64,000 bases of DNA from Anabaena sp. WA102 (GCF_001277295.1 NZ_CP011456.1:5460001-5524000), one strand, 5' to 3'. Positions 55,410 to 63,776 are shown, counted from the stretch's first letter. Translations and numbers: made by a program. The notes: generated by a model from the sequence alone, not told the origin.

Positions 55410-55724
55410 ATGACTATTCAAATTAATGCTCCTCCTGCTATTGATTATGCACCTCTGGAATTACAAGGGGAATTAATCGCTATGCAAGAATTAACTATTG
55501 AGGAGTTATTAACTATTGCTCAAAGTCGAGTTCCAGAAAGTCAGCAAGAATTACATTTACAACTTTTAGAAAAAAATCAAAATAATCAATTAAGTGAATC
55601 TGATAGATTATTATTGAAATCGCTGCGAGTGAGTGCTGATTATTTAATGTTGAAAAAAGCCTATGCCTATGCACTTTTAAAGTGGAAAGGTTATTCTCTT
55701 CCAGATTTTGAGCAATTAGTATAA
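55410..55724 (+). CDS. small unknown gene upstream of an HNH nuclease
   Basis: 104 residues, helical, acidic (ELQGELIAMQELTIEELLTIAQ). No known domain. It lies 5 bases before the HNH start and is transcribed with it. In cyanobacteria such pairs occur repeatedly, so it may be a partner or antitoxin-like protein. The function is unknown. Confidence 0.7.
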   Translation: MTIQINAPPAIDYAPLELQGELIAMQELTIEELLTIAQSRVPESQQELHLQLLEKNQNNQLSESDRLLLKSLRVSADYLMLKKAYAYALLKWKGYSLPDFEQLV

Positions 55725-55729
55725 TACCA

Positions 55730-56264
55730 GTGTCATCTATTTCTAAATCTCTTCGTCAACAAGTTATTAATGAGGCGAGCTATAGATGTGAATATTGTCG
55801 CACATCTAGCCGTTTAACAGGTATGCCTTTAGTTATGGATCATATTTTGCCTAGTTCTTTAGGGGGAAATGATGAGCGAGAAAATTTAGCTGCTTGTTGT
55901 TATCGTTGTAATGAGTTTAAAGGAGCGAAAATAACAGCTAATGATCCTGTAACGAATGAATCTGTATCTTTGTTTAATGCTCGTCTACAAAGATGGTTAG
56001 AGACTTCCAAGAAATAAATTATCCCAAGAAACGAACCACAGAGGCACAGAGTACACAGAGAGAGAATTTTTGCATCAGTTTTGGGACATTTTTTTATTTG
56101 GAAGTCTCTTAGATCATTTTCAATGGGCAAATGGTGGTACTCATATTATTGGGATAACTGCTATTGGCAGAGGTACAGTTTTAGCTTTACGATTAAATAA
56201 TGAAGATGTTGTCCAAGCTAGGGCTATTTGGATTGGTTTAAGTTGGCATCCTCCTAATGATTAA
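55730..56264 (+). pseudogene. HNH endonuclease gene split by a miniature element
   Basis: The first part (55730-55999, GTG start) gives CEYC, DHILPSSLGG and CCYRCNEFKGA, the zinc-stabilised HNH core. The frame then enters a TTA-flanked element and stops at TCCAAGAAATAA. After the element the frame continues at 56112 with DHFQWANGGTHIIGITAIGR and WIGLSWHPP, the normal C-terminal end. Removing 56000-56111 (the element plus one TTA) joins the two parts in frame as a 140-residue protein. As it stands, the product lacks about 50 residues. Confidence 0.93.
56000..56108. mobile_element. 109-bp TTA-flanked element (type B) inside the HNH gene
   Basis: The ends GAGACTTCCAAGAAATAAA and TTTATTTGGAAGTCTC are inverted repeats. 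TTA at 55997-55999 and 56109-56111 is the target duplication, proven by the intact HNH frame on both sides. The interior is an acgaaccacagaggcacag repeat unit. Confidence 0.95.
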
Positions 56265-56424
56265 TGATGGGGATTTTTGGGGTTTTTATTTCGCGCAAAG
56301 AAAAAATGAAACCCCAAACAAAGGTTTTTGTAATCTTACCTATTGACAAATGATAAGGGTTACGTATAATAGTACGTAATATTATATTCATATTAAGTCA
56401 GCGTTTCTGGAAAACGCAGGTATC

Positions 56425-56895
56425 ATGTCAATGGCAATTTTTAGCAATGCTTACTCAGATGAGTTAGTGACAGCTACTGAGTTAAATCGTCAACCTGGAA
56501 AGGTTTTAGATAAGGCTTATGAACACCCAATTACTATTACTAGAAATGACCAATCTTTTGCGCTGTTGCGTCGTGAGGATGTGGCTTATTTAGTGAAAGG
56601 TGTAACACAAAGTAAGGCGGTTTTTGAGGTATTATCGTTGGCGTTTCGGTTATTGTTGGGTCAAGAAATTGGTTATGAACATCCTTATGGTTGGTTGCGG
56701 GTTTTTGATGCTGATGAATTGCAAGAGTTTATTAAAGAAGTGAGTGAGGCTTTTCGCTTAACTGATACTTCTAATCAGGCTTGGGATTTGATTGATGCTA
56801 TTATTTATGAATGGAAAGAAAGTTCTATAGCTATTAGTAGTCCTGAGTTAGCAGCAGCTTTTAATGATGAAAATAAAGAGGGAAAATCATGTTAA
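56425..56895 (+). CDS. Phd-like (prevent-host-death) protein without a toxin partner
   Basis: 156 residues. The N-terminal part (ELVTATELNRQPGKVLDKAYEHPITITRNDQSFALLRREDVAYLV) is the Phd/YefM fold. The C-terminal half (about 65-156) is longer than usual and ends in EGKSC. No toxin gene follows within reach; the next gene starts 80 bases later and belongs to another module. A fragment of a second copy remains at 53758. It may act as a solitary regulator. Confidence 0.75.
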   Translation: MSMAIFSNAYSDELVTATELNRQPGKVLDKAYEHPITITRNDQSFALLRREDVAYLVKGVTQSKAVFEVLSLAFRLLLGQEIGYEHPYGWLRVFDADELQEFIKEVSEAFRLTDTSNQAWDLIDAIIYEWKESSIAISSPELAAAFNDENKEGKSC

Positions 56896-56975
56896 AATTT
56901 ATGTTCAAATAATGATAAAAGTTGCAATTAAGCACAATTTAAGTTAAGATAATAAATAGAGTTAAAGTTAATGAT

Positions 56976-57293
56976 ATGACTCACATAACATCAAAAAAAG
57001 TGGTAAGAAGAGGAAGAATTTTTCCTGAATTGATTATATCACCAGAAGAATTAGCTAGACGAGAAGCAGAAGATGAAATATTTTATCAACGTTGTCGGGC
57101 AATTTTTGATCGTGTCCGTCCTGAATATATGGAAAGTCACTATGGTTGGTATATTGCCATAGAACCAGATAGTGGAGAATACTTTCTTGATCAAGATAAT
57201 ATCCAAGCTCATAAAAAAGTCCATGAAAAATATCCAAAGGCTAAGAATTATGTGTTTTGCTTAAATGAAACAGGAACGACTGGGAGAATATGA
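56976..57293 (+). CDS. first gene of a retropepsin-like module (copy 2)
   Basis: 105 residues, a close paralogue of 54642-54959. The same landmarks are present: HITSKKVVRRGRIFPEL, DEIFYQRCRAIFDRVRP and HYGWYIAIEPDSGEYFLDQD. It overlaps the next gene by 4 bases. The differences are spread over the gene, so the duplication is not recent. Confidence 0.75.
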   Translation: MTHITSKKVVRRGRIFPELIISPEELARREAEDEIFYQRCRAIFDRVRPEYMESHYGWYIAIEPDSGEYFLDQDNIQAHKKVHEKYPKAKNYVFCLNETGTTGRI

Positions 57294-57652
57294 TTCAGGG
57301 AAATTTTGGTAGTGAGGGGCAGCTATTTTTTGAGCTTGATTTGATTACGGCTGATGGATTAAATCTACCTGTGGATGCGATGTTAGATACAGGATTTACC
57401 AAGTTTATGGCAATTAATACTCAAGATTTGGATGGACTGGATTGGGTTTTTCTTGGTAATGAACCTATGCAAACAGCACAAGGTGAATCAAGGTTTAATA
57501 TCTATTTAGGTAAGGTAATATTGGATGGTAAGGAATATGAAATTCCTGTTCATGTGGGGGATAATATTACAGAAGTTTTATTAGGTTCTGAATGGTTGAA
57601 GTTTTTGCGTTTGGTTGTGGATTTTCCAGAAGGTATTTTGAATTTAGGATAA
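57290..57652 (+). CDS. retropepsin-like (clan AA) aspartic protease, copy 2
   Basis: 120 residues, paralogous to 54956-55318. The catalytic DTG is in MLDTGFTKFMAINTQ near residue 32, and VLLGSEWLKFLRLVVDF near 98 repeats the second strand motif. The catalytic aspartate and glycine are kept in both copies, which argues that both are functional. Confidence 0.8.
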   Translation: MIQGNFGSEGQLFFELDLITADGLNLPVDAMLDTGFTKFMAINTQDLDGLDWVFLGNEPMQTAQGESRFNIYLGKVILDGKEYEIPVHVGDNITEVLLGSEWLKFLRLVVDFPEGILNLG

Positions 57653-57687
57653 TTTTTTATTTCGCGCAAAGGCGCAAAGGTGAAATC

Positions 57688-57954
57688 ATGAATATCCAAA
57701 TTAAACCGGAATTAGAGCAAATTATTCAAGCGCAAATTGCTACGGGTAGATATACAAATCCTGAAGATGTAATTAGTAAGGCTTTGAAGTTACTTTTGGA
57801 GTGGGATAAGGGTTATCAAAATTGGTTGGAAGAAACACGGGAAAAGGTTGATATTGCTATTGAACAATTGGATAGAGGGGAAGGTATTAATGGAGATGTT
57901 GTGATTTCACAATTGCGGGATAAGTTGCGTCAAGCGAGAGAGATACAAGGATGA
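57688..57954 (+). CDS. ParD-like antitoxin
   Basis: 88 residues. The N-terminal ribbon-helix-helix (MNIQIKPELEQIIQAQIATGRYTNPEDVISKALKLL) fits the ParD/CopG family, and the C-terminal helix is the toxin-binding part. ATG 57688 follows a cgcaaagg repeat. It overlaps the toxin gene by 4 bases. Confidence 0.85.
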   Translation: MNIQIKPELEQIIQAQIATGRYTNPEDVISKALKLLLEWDKGYQNWLEETREKVDIAIEQLDRGEGINGDVVISQLRDKLRQAREIQG

Positions 57955-58256
57955 AAATACATATTATTTCTCCAGAAGCTAGTCGGGATTTATTAGAAAT
58001 TATTGATTATTTTGCCAATAGAAATATTGATGCTGGAGAGCGTTTTGTTGATGAATTTGAGAAAAAATGTAAATATTTAGCTAATTTCCCCAATATGGGG
58101 CGTAGCTATGAATATATTAGGGTTGATTTGCAGGGTGTTCCTTTGGATGGTTATGTTATTTTTTATTGAGTTATTAATGGTGGGATTGAAATTGTGCGTG
58201 TAGTTAGTGGTTATCGAAATCTGGAATCTTTGTTTACAGAATCAATGGATGATTGA
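57951..58256 (+). pseudogene. ParE-like toxin with an internal stop codon
   Basis: The frame reads HIISPEASRDLLEIIDYFANRN and goes to DGYVIFY, then TGA at 58167-58169. The same frame then continues without further stop as VINGGIEIVRVVSGYRNLESLF to 58256. The normal family sequence at that point is an arginine, so one C-to-T change (CGA to TGA) explains it. The truncated product lacks the C-terminal strand, which carries conserved RelE/ParE residues, and is probably inactive. Confidence 0.9.
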
Positions 58257-58572
58257 AACTTTATCTCACGCAAAGACGCAAAGGAAGAATACAAAAAATT
58301 TAACCCTCTGCAAAACCAGTAAACTGCCTAATATGAGGCGCTCTAAATCGCTTTACCTGATTCCATGATAATTATACTTTCTCCTGCTGCTACTTGGTGA
58401 AGATAGCTAGTGAAGTTTTTCTGGATTTCATCAATGGTTATGGTTAACATGAGATGATTGTTTAGGAATGTTTCTAGTATATCAAGAAGTTATGAATATT
58501 TTTATTTCACGCAAAGGTGCAAAGGAAGAGAAGTGTTATAAAATATATACAGGATAAATAGCAGAATAAATC
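58257..58572. other. remnants of a Phd-like gene and of xisI
   Basis: On the minus strand, the segment from about 58450 reads LTITIDEIQKNFTSYLHQVA, a Phd N-terminus, then runs into a frameshift near 58381. Near 58308-58350 the minus strand reads FRAPHIRQFTGFA with changes, which is the C-terminal end of XisI. These are broken pieces of two modules found intact nearby. The rest is cgcaaag repeats. Confidence 0.6.
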
Positions 58573-58812
58573 ATGAATGCTTACAAGACTTATATCACCA
58601 TTGAAGACCCGAAGCAGGTAGTTTTATCTGATTTACCTTTTCAAGTTGGACAGCGTGTGGAGATTATTGTTTTAGCTGAAGATAACCCGCAAGTTACAAT
58701 TAGTAATAAGTTGCGGAATTTATTTGATAAAACTCAGGCTATTTCTGGTGTGGAAGAGGTTACAGAGGAGGATATAGCCGCAGAAATTGAAGCTTATCGG
58801 CGTGGGGAATGA
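58573..58812 (+). CDS. antitoxin of a PIN toxin
   Basis: 79 residues, acidic. The first half looks like a small beta domain (TYITIEDPKQVVLSDLPFQVGQRVEIIV) resembling AbrB-like or DUF2281-type antitoxins. The second half is helical and would bind the toxin. It overlaps the PIN gene by 4 bases. Confidence 0.8.
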   Translation: MNAYKTYITIEDPKQVVLSDLPFQVGQRVEIIVLAEDNPQVTISNKLRNLFDKTQAISGVEEVTEEDIAAEIEAYRRGE

Positions 58813-59222
58813 AAGTTATTATTGATACTAATGTTTTAGTTTCTGCTGTTCTCAAGGGGAGAGAACCAAGGGATGTTATTCAATTTGTTGTGGATAGTCC
58901 TAATTGTGATTGGGTTGTTTCTGAGGAGATTTTAGCAGAGTATCAGGATGTGTTAAGTCGGAAGAAGTTTAAGTTGACAGATGAAGTCAGAAAAGAATGG
59001 TTAGATATTATAGATTTGGTGACTACATTAGTTGATGTTCAGGTAACTATAGATTTTGCTAGAGATAGAAAGGATGAAAAGTTTTTAGCTTGTGCTATCG
59101 CAGCAGAGGCGGATTTTTTAATTACTGGAGATGCTGATTTTAATCAAGCGCAGAATTTAGTGAATACTACTATTGTTTCTGTGTCTATGTTTAAGCGGTT
59201 GGTTTGTGATTTTAGGGGATAA
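58809..59222 (+). CDS. PIN-domain toxin (COG1569-like)
   Basis: 137 residues. Acidic residues of the PIN site are present in IDTNVLVSAV near residue 5, SEEILAEYQDVL near 40, DRKDEKFLACA near 86 and TGDADFNQ near 107. It is predicted to be an RNase toxin coupled to the antitoxin by ATGA. It is related to but clearly different from the PIN gene at 18442. Confidence 0.9.
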   Translation: MKVIIDTNVLVSAVLKGREPRDVIQFVVDSPNCDWVVSEEILAEYQDVLSRKKFKLTDEVRKEWLDIIDLVTTLVDVQVTIDFARDRKDEKFLACAIAAEADFLITGDADFNQAQNLVNTTIVSVSMFKRLVCDFRG

Positions 59223-59251
59223 TCAAGCGATTAGAACGATACATAAAAAAG

Positions 59252-59584
59252 TTAAACCGATGCAAAACCTGTAAACTGTCTGACATAAGGTGATCTAAAA
59301 CCTAAAACAATATCTGTTTTCGGAACACCTAACGCTACTAATTGATGAGGAATTCCTTCTTCGGTAAAATCTCTTTCAATCCAAATTTTACCATCTTTAA
59401 TACTAATATGAATGGGAAACCAGTAAATTCTCTTTTCATCTTTCCATCCTGTAACCAATAATAAATAAACATCCCTTTCTGTATCAAAAACAAGTTCGAG
59501 ATTTTCTGAATCTTCTATACATTCTTCTTGTGCATATTTTTGGATAAAGTTTTTAACTATTTCTCGATAATTTAATGTTTCCAT
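59252..59584 (-). CDS. xisI: XisI family protein (copy 1)
   Basis: 110 residues. Family landmarks include YREIVKNFIQKYA near residue 5, IHISIKDGKIWIERDFTEEGIPHQLVALGVPKTDIVLGF near 60 and the C-terminal RQFTGFA. In Anabaena XisI together with XisH controls excision of the fdxN element, but most genomic copies have no known element. It overlaps xisH by 13 bases and is second in the operon. Confidence 0.92.
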   Translation of the reverse strand: METLNYREIVKNFIQKYAQEECIEDSENLELVFDTERDVYLLLVTGWKDEKRIYWFPIHISIKDGKIWIERDFTEEGIPHQLVALGVPKTDIVLGFRSPYVRQFTGFASV

Positions 59585-59991
59585 AGTAAGATTTCCTCTC
59601 TTTTTACATCAAACACTAATAACTTAATGTCATAAGTCTGTAAAACAGTTTGAATAAAAGAATCTAGAAAAAATCCTTCATATATATCTTGAGATATAGC
59701 TAGATATAATATCCTGTGAGGATCTTTCTGTGTTAATACTACCTTATAATTCAAAAACTGACCAATAGCTGTATGAAATTCAGAAATCGCTGAAAGTCCT
59801 ATAAAACTTCTTACCTCTACAGCTATTTTTTGATTATCTTTCTCCGCAGTAATTAACTTTTCTGCACCTAAGTCTATTCTCACTTTAACTTTTTCAGTAA
59901 GTTCAAAAGATAAAGGATCATGAGTAATTAACCAATTATCTTTTTCTAAAGCTATCTTAACTGTATTGTGAAATATATCTTTTGCTGACAT
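59572..59991 (-). CDS. xisH: XisH family protein (copy 1), altered nuclease-like motif
   Basis: 139 residues. XisH has a PD-(D/E)xK-like core. The motif here reads RIDLGAEKLI near residue 34 and IAVEVRSFIG near 50. Copy 2 has EVK at this place, so the lysine of the E-x-K site is arginine here. The family segment EFHTAIGQFLNYKVVL follows. It is upstream gene of the pair. Confidence 0.92.
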   Translation of the reverse strand: MSAKDIFHNTVKIALEKDNWLITHDPLSFELTEKVKVRIDLGAEKLITAEKDNQKIAVEVRSFIGLSAISEFHTAIGQFLNYKVVLTQKDPHRILYLAISQDIYEGFFLDSFIQTVLQTYDIKLLVFDVKREEILLWKH

Positions 59992-60102
59992 AAAAATTTA
60001 AAGTGATATTTTATCTTAGATAATACCTTATTTTTTAAGTAATAAAAATGTTGGGTTATGCTTACGGCACGCTACGCGAACGTTTCTCAACCCAACCTAC
60101 AA

Positions 60103-60432
60103 CTAACCCACTGCAAAACCAGTAAATTCCCTCACAAAAGGAGATTTAAAACCTAAAACTATATCGGTTTTTGGTACTCCTAATTCTACCAGTTCACTAG
60201 CTACACCTTCTTCAGTTAAATCTCGCTGAATCCAGATTTTTCCATCTCTAATATCTACATGAATAACTGTACCATAAGCCCTTTCGTTATTGTGCCATCC
60301 TACATGAACTACTAAATAACTATTTCTTTCACTATCAAAAATTAACTCCTTTTCTGTTCCTTCTGATCTATGATTTTCGGTATGTCTTGCTAACACGGTT
60401 TTTACTAATTCAGGATAATTCATTCTTTCCAT
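60103..60432 (-). CDS. xisI: XisI family protein (copy 2)
   Basis: 109 residues, paralogous to the gene at 59252. Landmarks include YPELVKTVLARHTE near residue 5, VIHVDIRDGKIWIQRDLTEEGVASELV near 60 and REFTGFA at the end. It overlaps its xisH by 13 bases, exactly as in copy 1. Confidence 0.92.
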   Translation of the reverse strand: MERMNYPELVKTVLARHTENHRSEGTEKELIFDSERNSYLVVHVGWHNNERAYGTVIHVDIRDGKIWIQRDLTEEGVASELVELGVPKTDIVLGFKSPFVREFTGFAVG

Positions 60433-60836
60433 AAAACAATCTCCTGTTTAATAATTTCAAAAATTAATAATTTTAATTTATGTTCAGCAATTATTTCTTG
60501 AATAAACGGAATTAGAAAAAACTCTTTGTATATGTCATTACCAATTGCTAAATATAAGATACGGTTGGGTTCTTTTTTTCTTAAAACAGTACGATAATTA
60601 AGTGTTTGTCCTAAAGCTGTATGAAATTCAGTAACTTCAGATTGTCCTAAAAAAGATTTTACCTCAACTGCTATTTTTTGACCTTCTTTTTCTGCTCCTA
60701 ATAGTCTTTCTGCTCCTAAATCAATTCTAAAGTCAAGACCATCTACTGTAAATGATAAAGGATCATTAGTAATTAACCAACCATCTTTTTCTAAAGCTAA
60801 CCTAACTGCATTGTGAAAAAAGTCTTTTGCTGACAT
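60420..60836 (-). CDS. xisH: XisH family protein (copy 2)
   Basis: 138 residues. The nuclease-like core is complete (FRIDLGAERLL, IAVEVKSFLG), then EFHTALGQTLNYRTVL. It is first in its operon. The two pairs are separated by about 110 bases of repeat (acggcacgctacgcgaacg near 60063). No recombinase gene of the XisF type is in the window. Confidence 0.92.
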   Translation of the reverse strand: MSAKDFFHNAVRLALEKDGWLITNDPLSFTVDGLDFRIDLGAERLLGAEKEGQKIAVEVKSFLGQSEVTEFHTALGQTLNYRTVLRKKEPNRILYLAIGNDIYKEFFLIPFIQEIIAEHKLKLLIFEIIKQEIVLWKE

Positions 60837-61154
60837 AGGGATAAATTTATACTACAATATATAGTATATTAATTTGGGTATTTACAAAAAGTCCTGGCGA
60901 TTAGAAATCGCAGCTATACAAACGAAGTCCACCTGCGTGGACTAAAAACAAGATTTTTGAACCCGCGAAGGCGGGTTTTGTCTGTGTAGACGCGAATTAT
61001 ATTCGCCGGGTGTTTAAATATTTTTTGTTTCGCGCAAAGTCGCAAAGGAGCAAAGACGCAAAGGAAGAACACAGCACAGCGATCTATTGAATATTGAGTG
61101 ATATTTGATATAATTTTAGAAGTCAACAAGTAACCGTTAATACCTCTTAATGAT
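60837..61154. other. spacer with dispersed cyanobacterial repeats
   Basis: No gene. A repeat with gtccacctgcgtggac and gaacccgcgaaggcgggtt hairpins fills about 60897-61010, followed by a cgcaaagtcgcaaaggagc repeat. Confidence 0.75.
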
Positions 61155-61823
61155 ATGGATGACCTTAAATATTTATTAAATCGTGCATCGTTTGATGAAA
61201 GAAAAGCTTTAGCAGATATTCTCAAAGCTAAAGAACCAACTGTTGATCGCATTATTGATCGTTTATCTAAAAAGAGTCAAGATGCAGCTAGTTATATATT
61301 TAATGAAATATTTGATGATCATCCAAGTTATCAGAAAATAGTTAGGCGTGCTGCTAAAAAGTTAAAAATCAAATGTGATAAATATGAATCTGCTAGTGTC
61401 ATGGAAATTAAAATTGCTCAGAAGGTAATGGAAACAATATGGGAGAAAATGACACCTGAACAAAAACGACAAATGGAAGAAGAGTTAAGAAAAACAGCAT
61501 CAGAATTTGATAAAGGAAGTGAACTTTTAGGAAGTAGTAGTATTTTTCTGGCTTTGACTGGTGCTAAGTTGTCTGGTTTTGGTATTTATTTACTAGCTTC
61601 AACATCTCTAAGTTCACTTAGCGGAATGATAGGAATTACTTTACCTTTTGTTGCTTATAAAACAATGTCAATTGCAATAGCTCAGGTTCTCGGTCCGGTA
61701 GGTTGGATAGGTGCAGGATTATTTACTATATGGCAGTTGTCAGAACCTAGTTATAAAAGAGTTATTCCAGCTATTGTTTATATTTGCGCTTTAAGAGCAA
61801 GGTTGGATGGTGGTTTTGCTTAA
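61155..61823 (+). CDS. YaaW / UPF0174 (DUF3944-like) family protein
   Basis: 222 residues. The N-terminal segment DLKYLLNRASFDERKALADIL and the central KMTPEQKRQMEEELRK belong to this family. Two hydrophobic glycine-rich segments (about 120-150 and 165-195) look like membrane hairpins. The function is not established. Start ATG 61155. Confidence 0.8.
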   Translation: MDDLKYLLNRASFDERKALADILKAKEPTVDRIIDRLSKKSQDAASYIFNEIFDDHPSYQKIVRRAAKKLKIKCDKYESASVMEIKIAQKVMETIWEKMTPEQKRQMEEELRKTASEFDKGSELLGSSSIFLALTGAKLSGFGIYLLASTSLSSLSGMIGITLPFVAYKTMSIAIAQVLGPVGWIGAGLFTIWQLSEPSYKRVIPAIVYICALRARLDGGFA

Positions 61824-61947
61824 TTAATTTTCAAGCAAGATGTGGATTGTGATAAAATCCTACCATCATTTAGTACGGTTAATACGCAACCACATCCAAA
61901 AAATGTGACTACCATGTTATTTAGTAAACATTTAGCAAGGTGATCTT

Positions 61948-62268
61948 ATGTCTCTAAGATACACACGGCAAAAGCTGTACTCAGCAGTGCGAACACTAGC
62001 TTCATCTAACGAAAGTATACAGGACAGACTATATTTTGCTTCAAGTGATTTAATGACACTTCATCAACCAGATGATTTTCCTGAAGAATTAAGAGAAGAA
62101 TTTAATGAAATTCATCAGAAATTAACTCATGAAGGTAGTTTTGAAGCAACTACTACAAAAATGAGTGAGGAAGAAGCTCGCAAGATAGCAGAAAAGATAG
62201 TTGATCTGTATGATGAGATAGCTCAAAAACTTGGTGCTATGGAGTCACAGACAATATTGAGCGTTTAA
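61948..62268 (+). CDS. small unknown cyanobacterial protein
   Basis: 106 residues, helical, no signal peptide (RYTRQKLYSAVRTLASSNESIQDRL at the start). I recognise no named domain. AAGGTGATCTT precedes the ATG. It may be in an operon with the YaaW-like gene 124 bases upstream. Confidence 0.65.
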   Translation: MSLRYTRQKLYSAVRTLASSNESIQDRLYFASSDLMTLHQPDDFPEELREEFNEIHQKLTHEGSFEATTTKMSEEEARKIAEKIVDLYDEIAQKLGAMESQTILSV

Positions 62269-62381
62269 GAATATTCTTAGGTTGGGTTAAGCAAAGCGCA
62301 ACCTAACGTAATAAAATTATCAAGATGTTGGGTTTCGTTTCTCAACCCAACCTACACAACTAATCTACTCAAAATAAAAAT

Positions 62382-62597
62382 ATGAATTTTTTTGACATGG
62401 ACAATTATTTAAATTTGAAAGGAAAGACTTTTGATGAAGCTACTCATTATGCTGAACAACAAGGCTATAAATTGCATATTAAAGTGGGTAATTCATATCA
62501 ATCTTTATCCGCAAACAGCCCTATGGGTATAATTGTTGTCAAATTATCATCTGACAATATAATTATTGAGTCTAAGCTAGGTGTTGAAAAGGTTTGA
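62382..62597 (+). CDS. very small unknown protein
   Basis: 71 residues. The segment NLKGKTFDEATHYAEQQGYKLHIKVGNSY could resemble small inhibitor-like or I78-like beta proteins, but I am not sure. A strong terminator follows, so the gene end is natural and not cut by the IS630 element 62 bases downstream. Confidence 0.55.
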   Translation: MNFFDMDNYLNLKGKTFDEATHYAEQQGYKLHIKVGNSYQSLSANSPMGIIVVKLSSDNIIIESKLGVEKV

Positions 62598-62625
62598 CAT
62601 ACCTTTATTTAAAATTCACAGTATG

Positions 62626-62657
62626 AAAAAAAGGAAAGTTTCAGCTTTCCTTTTTTT
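62626..62657 (+). terminator. strong Rho-independent terminator
   Basis: AAAAAAAGGAAAG and CTTTCCTTTTTTT form a perfect 13-bp stem with a 6-base loop and a run of T. It ends the small gene at 62382, and the IS630 element begins directly behind it. Confidence 0.95.
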
Positions 62658-62660
62658 ATA

Positions 62661-63732
62661 CAGCAGTTTGAGATCAAACGCGGTACAAAGATGGTAAACT
62701 TTAAAGATGTAAAAAAAAGAAAATAATTGAGATATATGGCAGCAGCATATTCGACTGATATAAGACAAAAAATATTAAGTGCTTGGCAAAATAAAGAAGG
62801 TACGCAAAGAGAGTTAGCAGCGAGATTTAAAGTGAGCCTATCATTTATCAGTGAATTTTTCCGCCAATATAGAGAAACGGGGAAGATAGAACCCAAACCC
62901 CAAGGTGGAGACCGCCGTTCTTTAATTAAAGGTAAAGAGGAAGAATTGTTGAAGAAAATAGTGATAGAGCAGAATGATATATATTTACGGGAAATTCAAG
63001 CAGCAATAAAGGATCAAACAGAAATAGAGGTAAGTATATCCAGTTTATCCCGAACTCTAAAACGCTTAGATTTAAGACGTAAAAAAAAACTTTAGTGGCA
63101 AGTGAGCAAGAAACACAAAGAGTACAAGAAATGCGTTATGAATTTCGACGTTGGCTAGATACAATAGATGTCAAAAACCTTGTATTCATTGATGAAACAG
63201 GTGTACACCTGGCTATGACACGAAACTACGGTAGAGGTGTTGAAGGTGAAAGGGTCTATGATGATCGTCCAGGAAATAAAGGTAAAAACATCACATTAAT
63301 TGGAGCTATGAGTGATGAAGGGTTAATTGCCACTATGACCTTTCCTGGTAGTTTAAACACTACTAGTTTTTTAGTTTTCATTGAACAAATCTTACTACCT
63401 CAGTTGTGGATTGGCGCAATTGTAGTCATGGATAATTTACCTGTACATTATGCTGAAAAGGCAAGAATTTTGATTGAATCTGTTGGAGCAAAGGTTAAAT
63501 TTTTACCTCCATACTCCCCTGATTTATCACCCATTGAATTATGTTGGTCAAAGTTAAAAGAAATCTTACGTTCTGCAAAAGCTCGTAGTTTTGATGCTCT
63601 TGATGAGGCAATTACTATGGCGGTTAATGCTATTACTGATGAAAATGCTCTCAATTGGTTTAATCATTGTGGATTGTTTTTTGACCCTATTTAGATAGCT
63701 ATTTTTGTACTGGACTTGATCGCAAACTGCTG
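62661..63732 (+). mobile_element. complete IS630-family insertion sequence, 1072 bp
   Basis: The ends share imperfect inverted repeats of about 30 bp starting CAGCAGTTTG. TA flanks both sides (62659-62660, 63733-63734), the usual IS630 target. It holds the two-frame transposase below. Confidence 0.93.
62736..63694 (+). CDS. IS630 transposase made by -1 frameshifting
   Basis: The first frame (62736-63095) has the N-terminal helix-turn-helix (TQRELAARFKVSLSFISEFF). It ends just after a nine-A run at 63081-63089. The second frame is in the -1 register and continues RKKKTLVASEQETQRVQE and the DDE core: FIDETGVH near the start, VMDNLPVHYA in the middle and SPIELCWSKLK near the end. A slip on the A run would fuse both into one protein of about 320 residues, as known for IS630 members. 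Confidence 0.92.
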
Positions 63733-63776
63733 TAAATAGCCTCAAAAGTCAAAACAAGCCAAAAAAAATTTATTAC

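Noticed and set aside
59252..60836. An fdxN-type excisable element around the xisHI pairs
   Set aside because: No large serine recombinase (XisF type) or recognisable excision sites are in the window.
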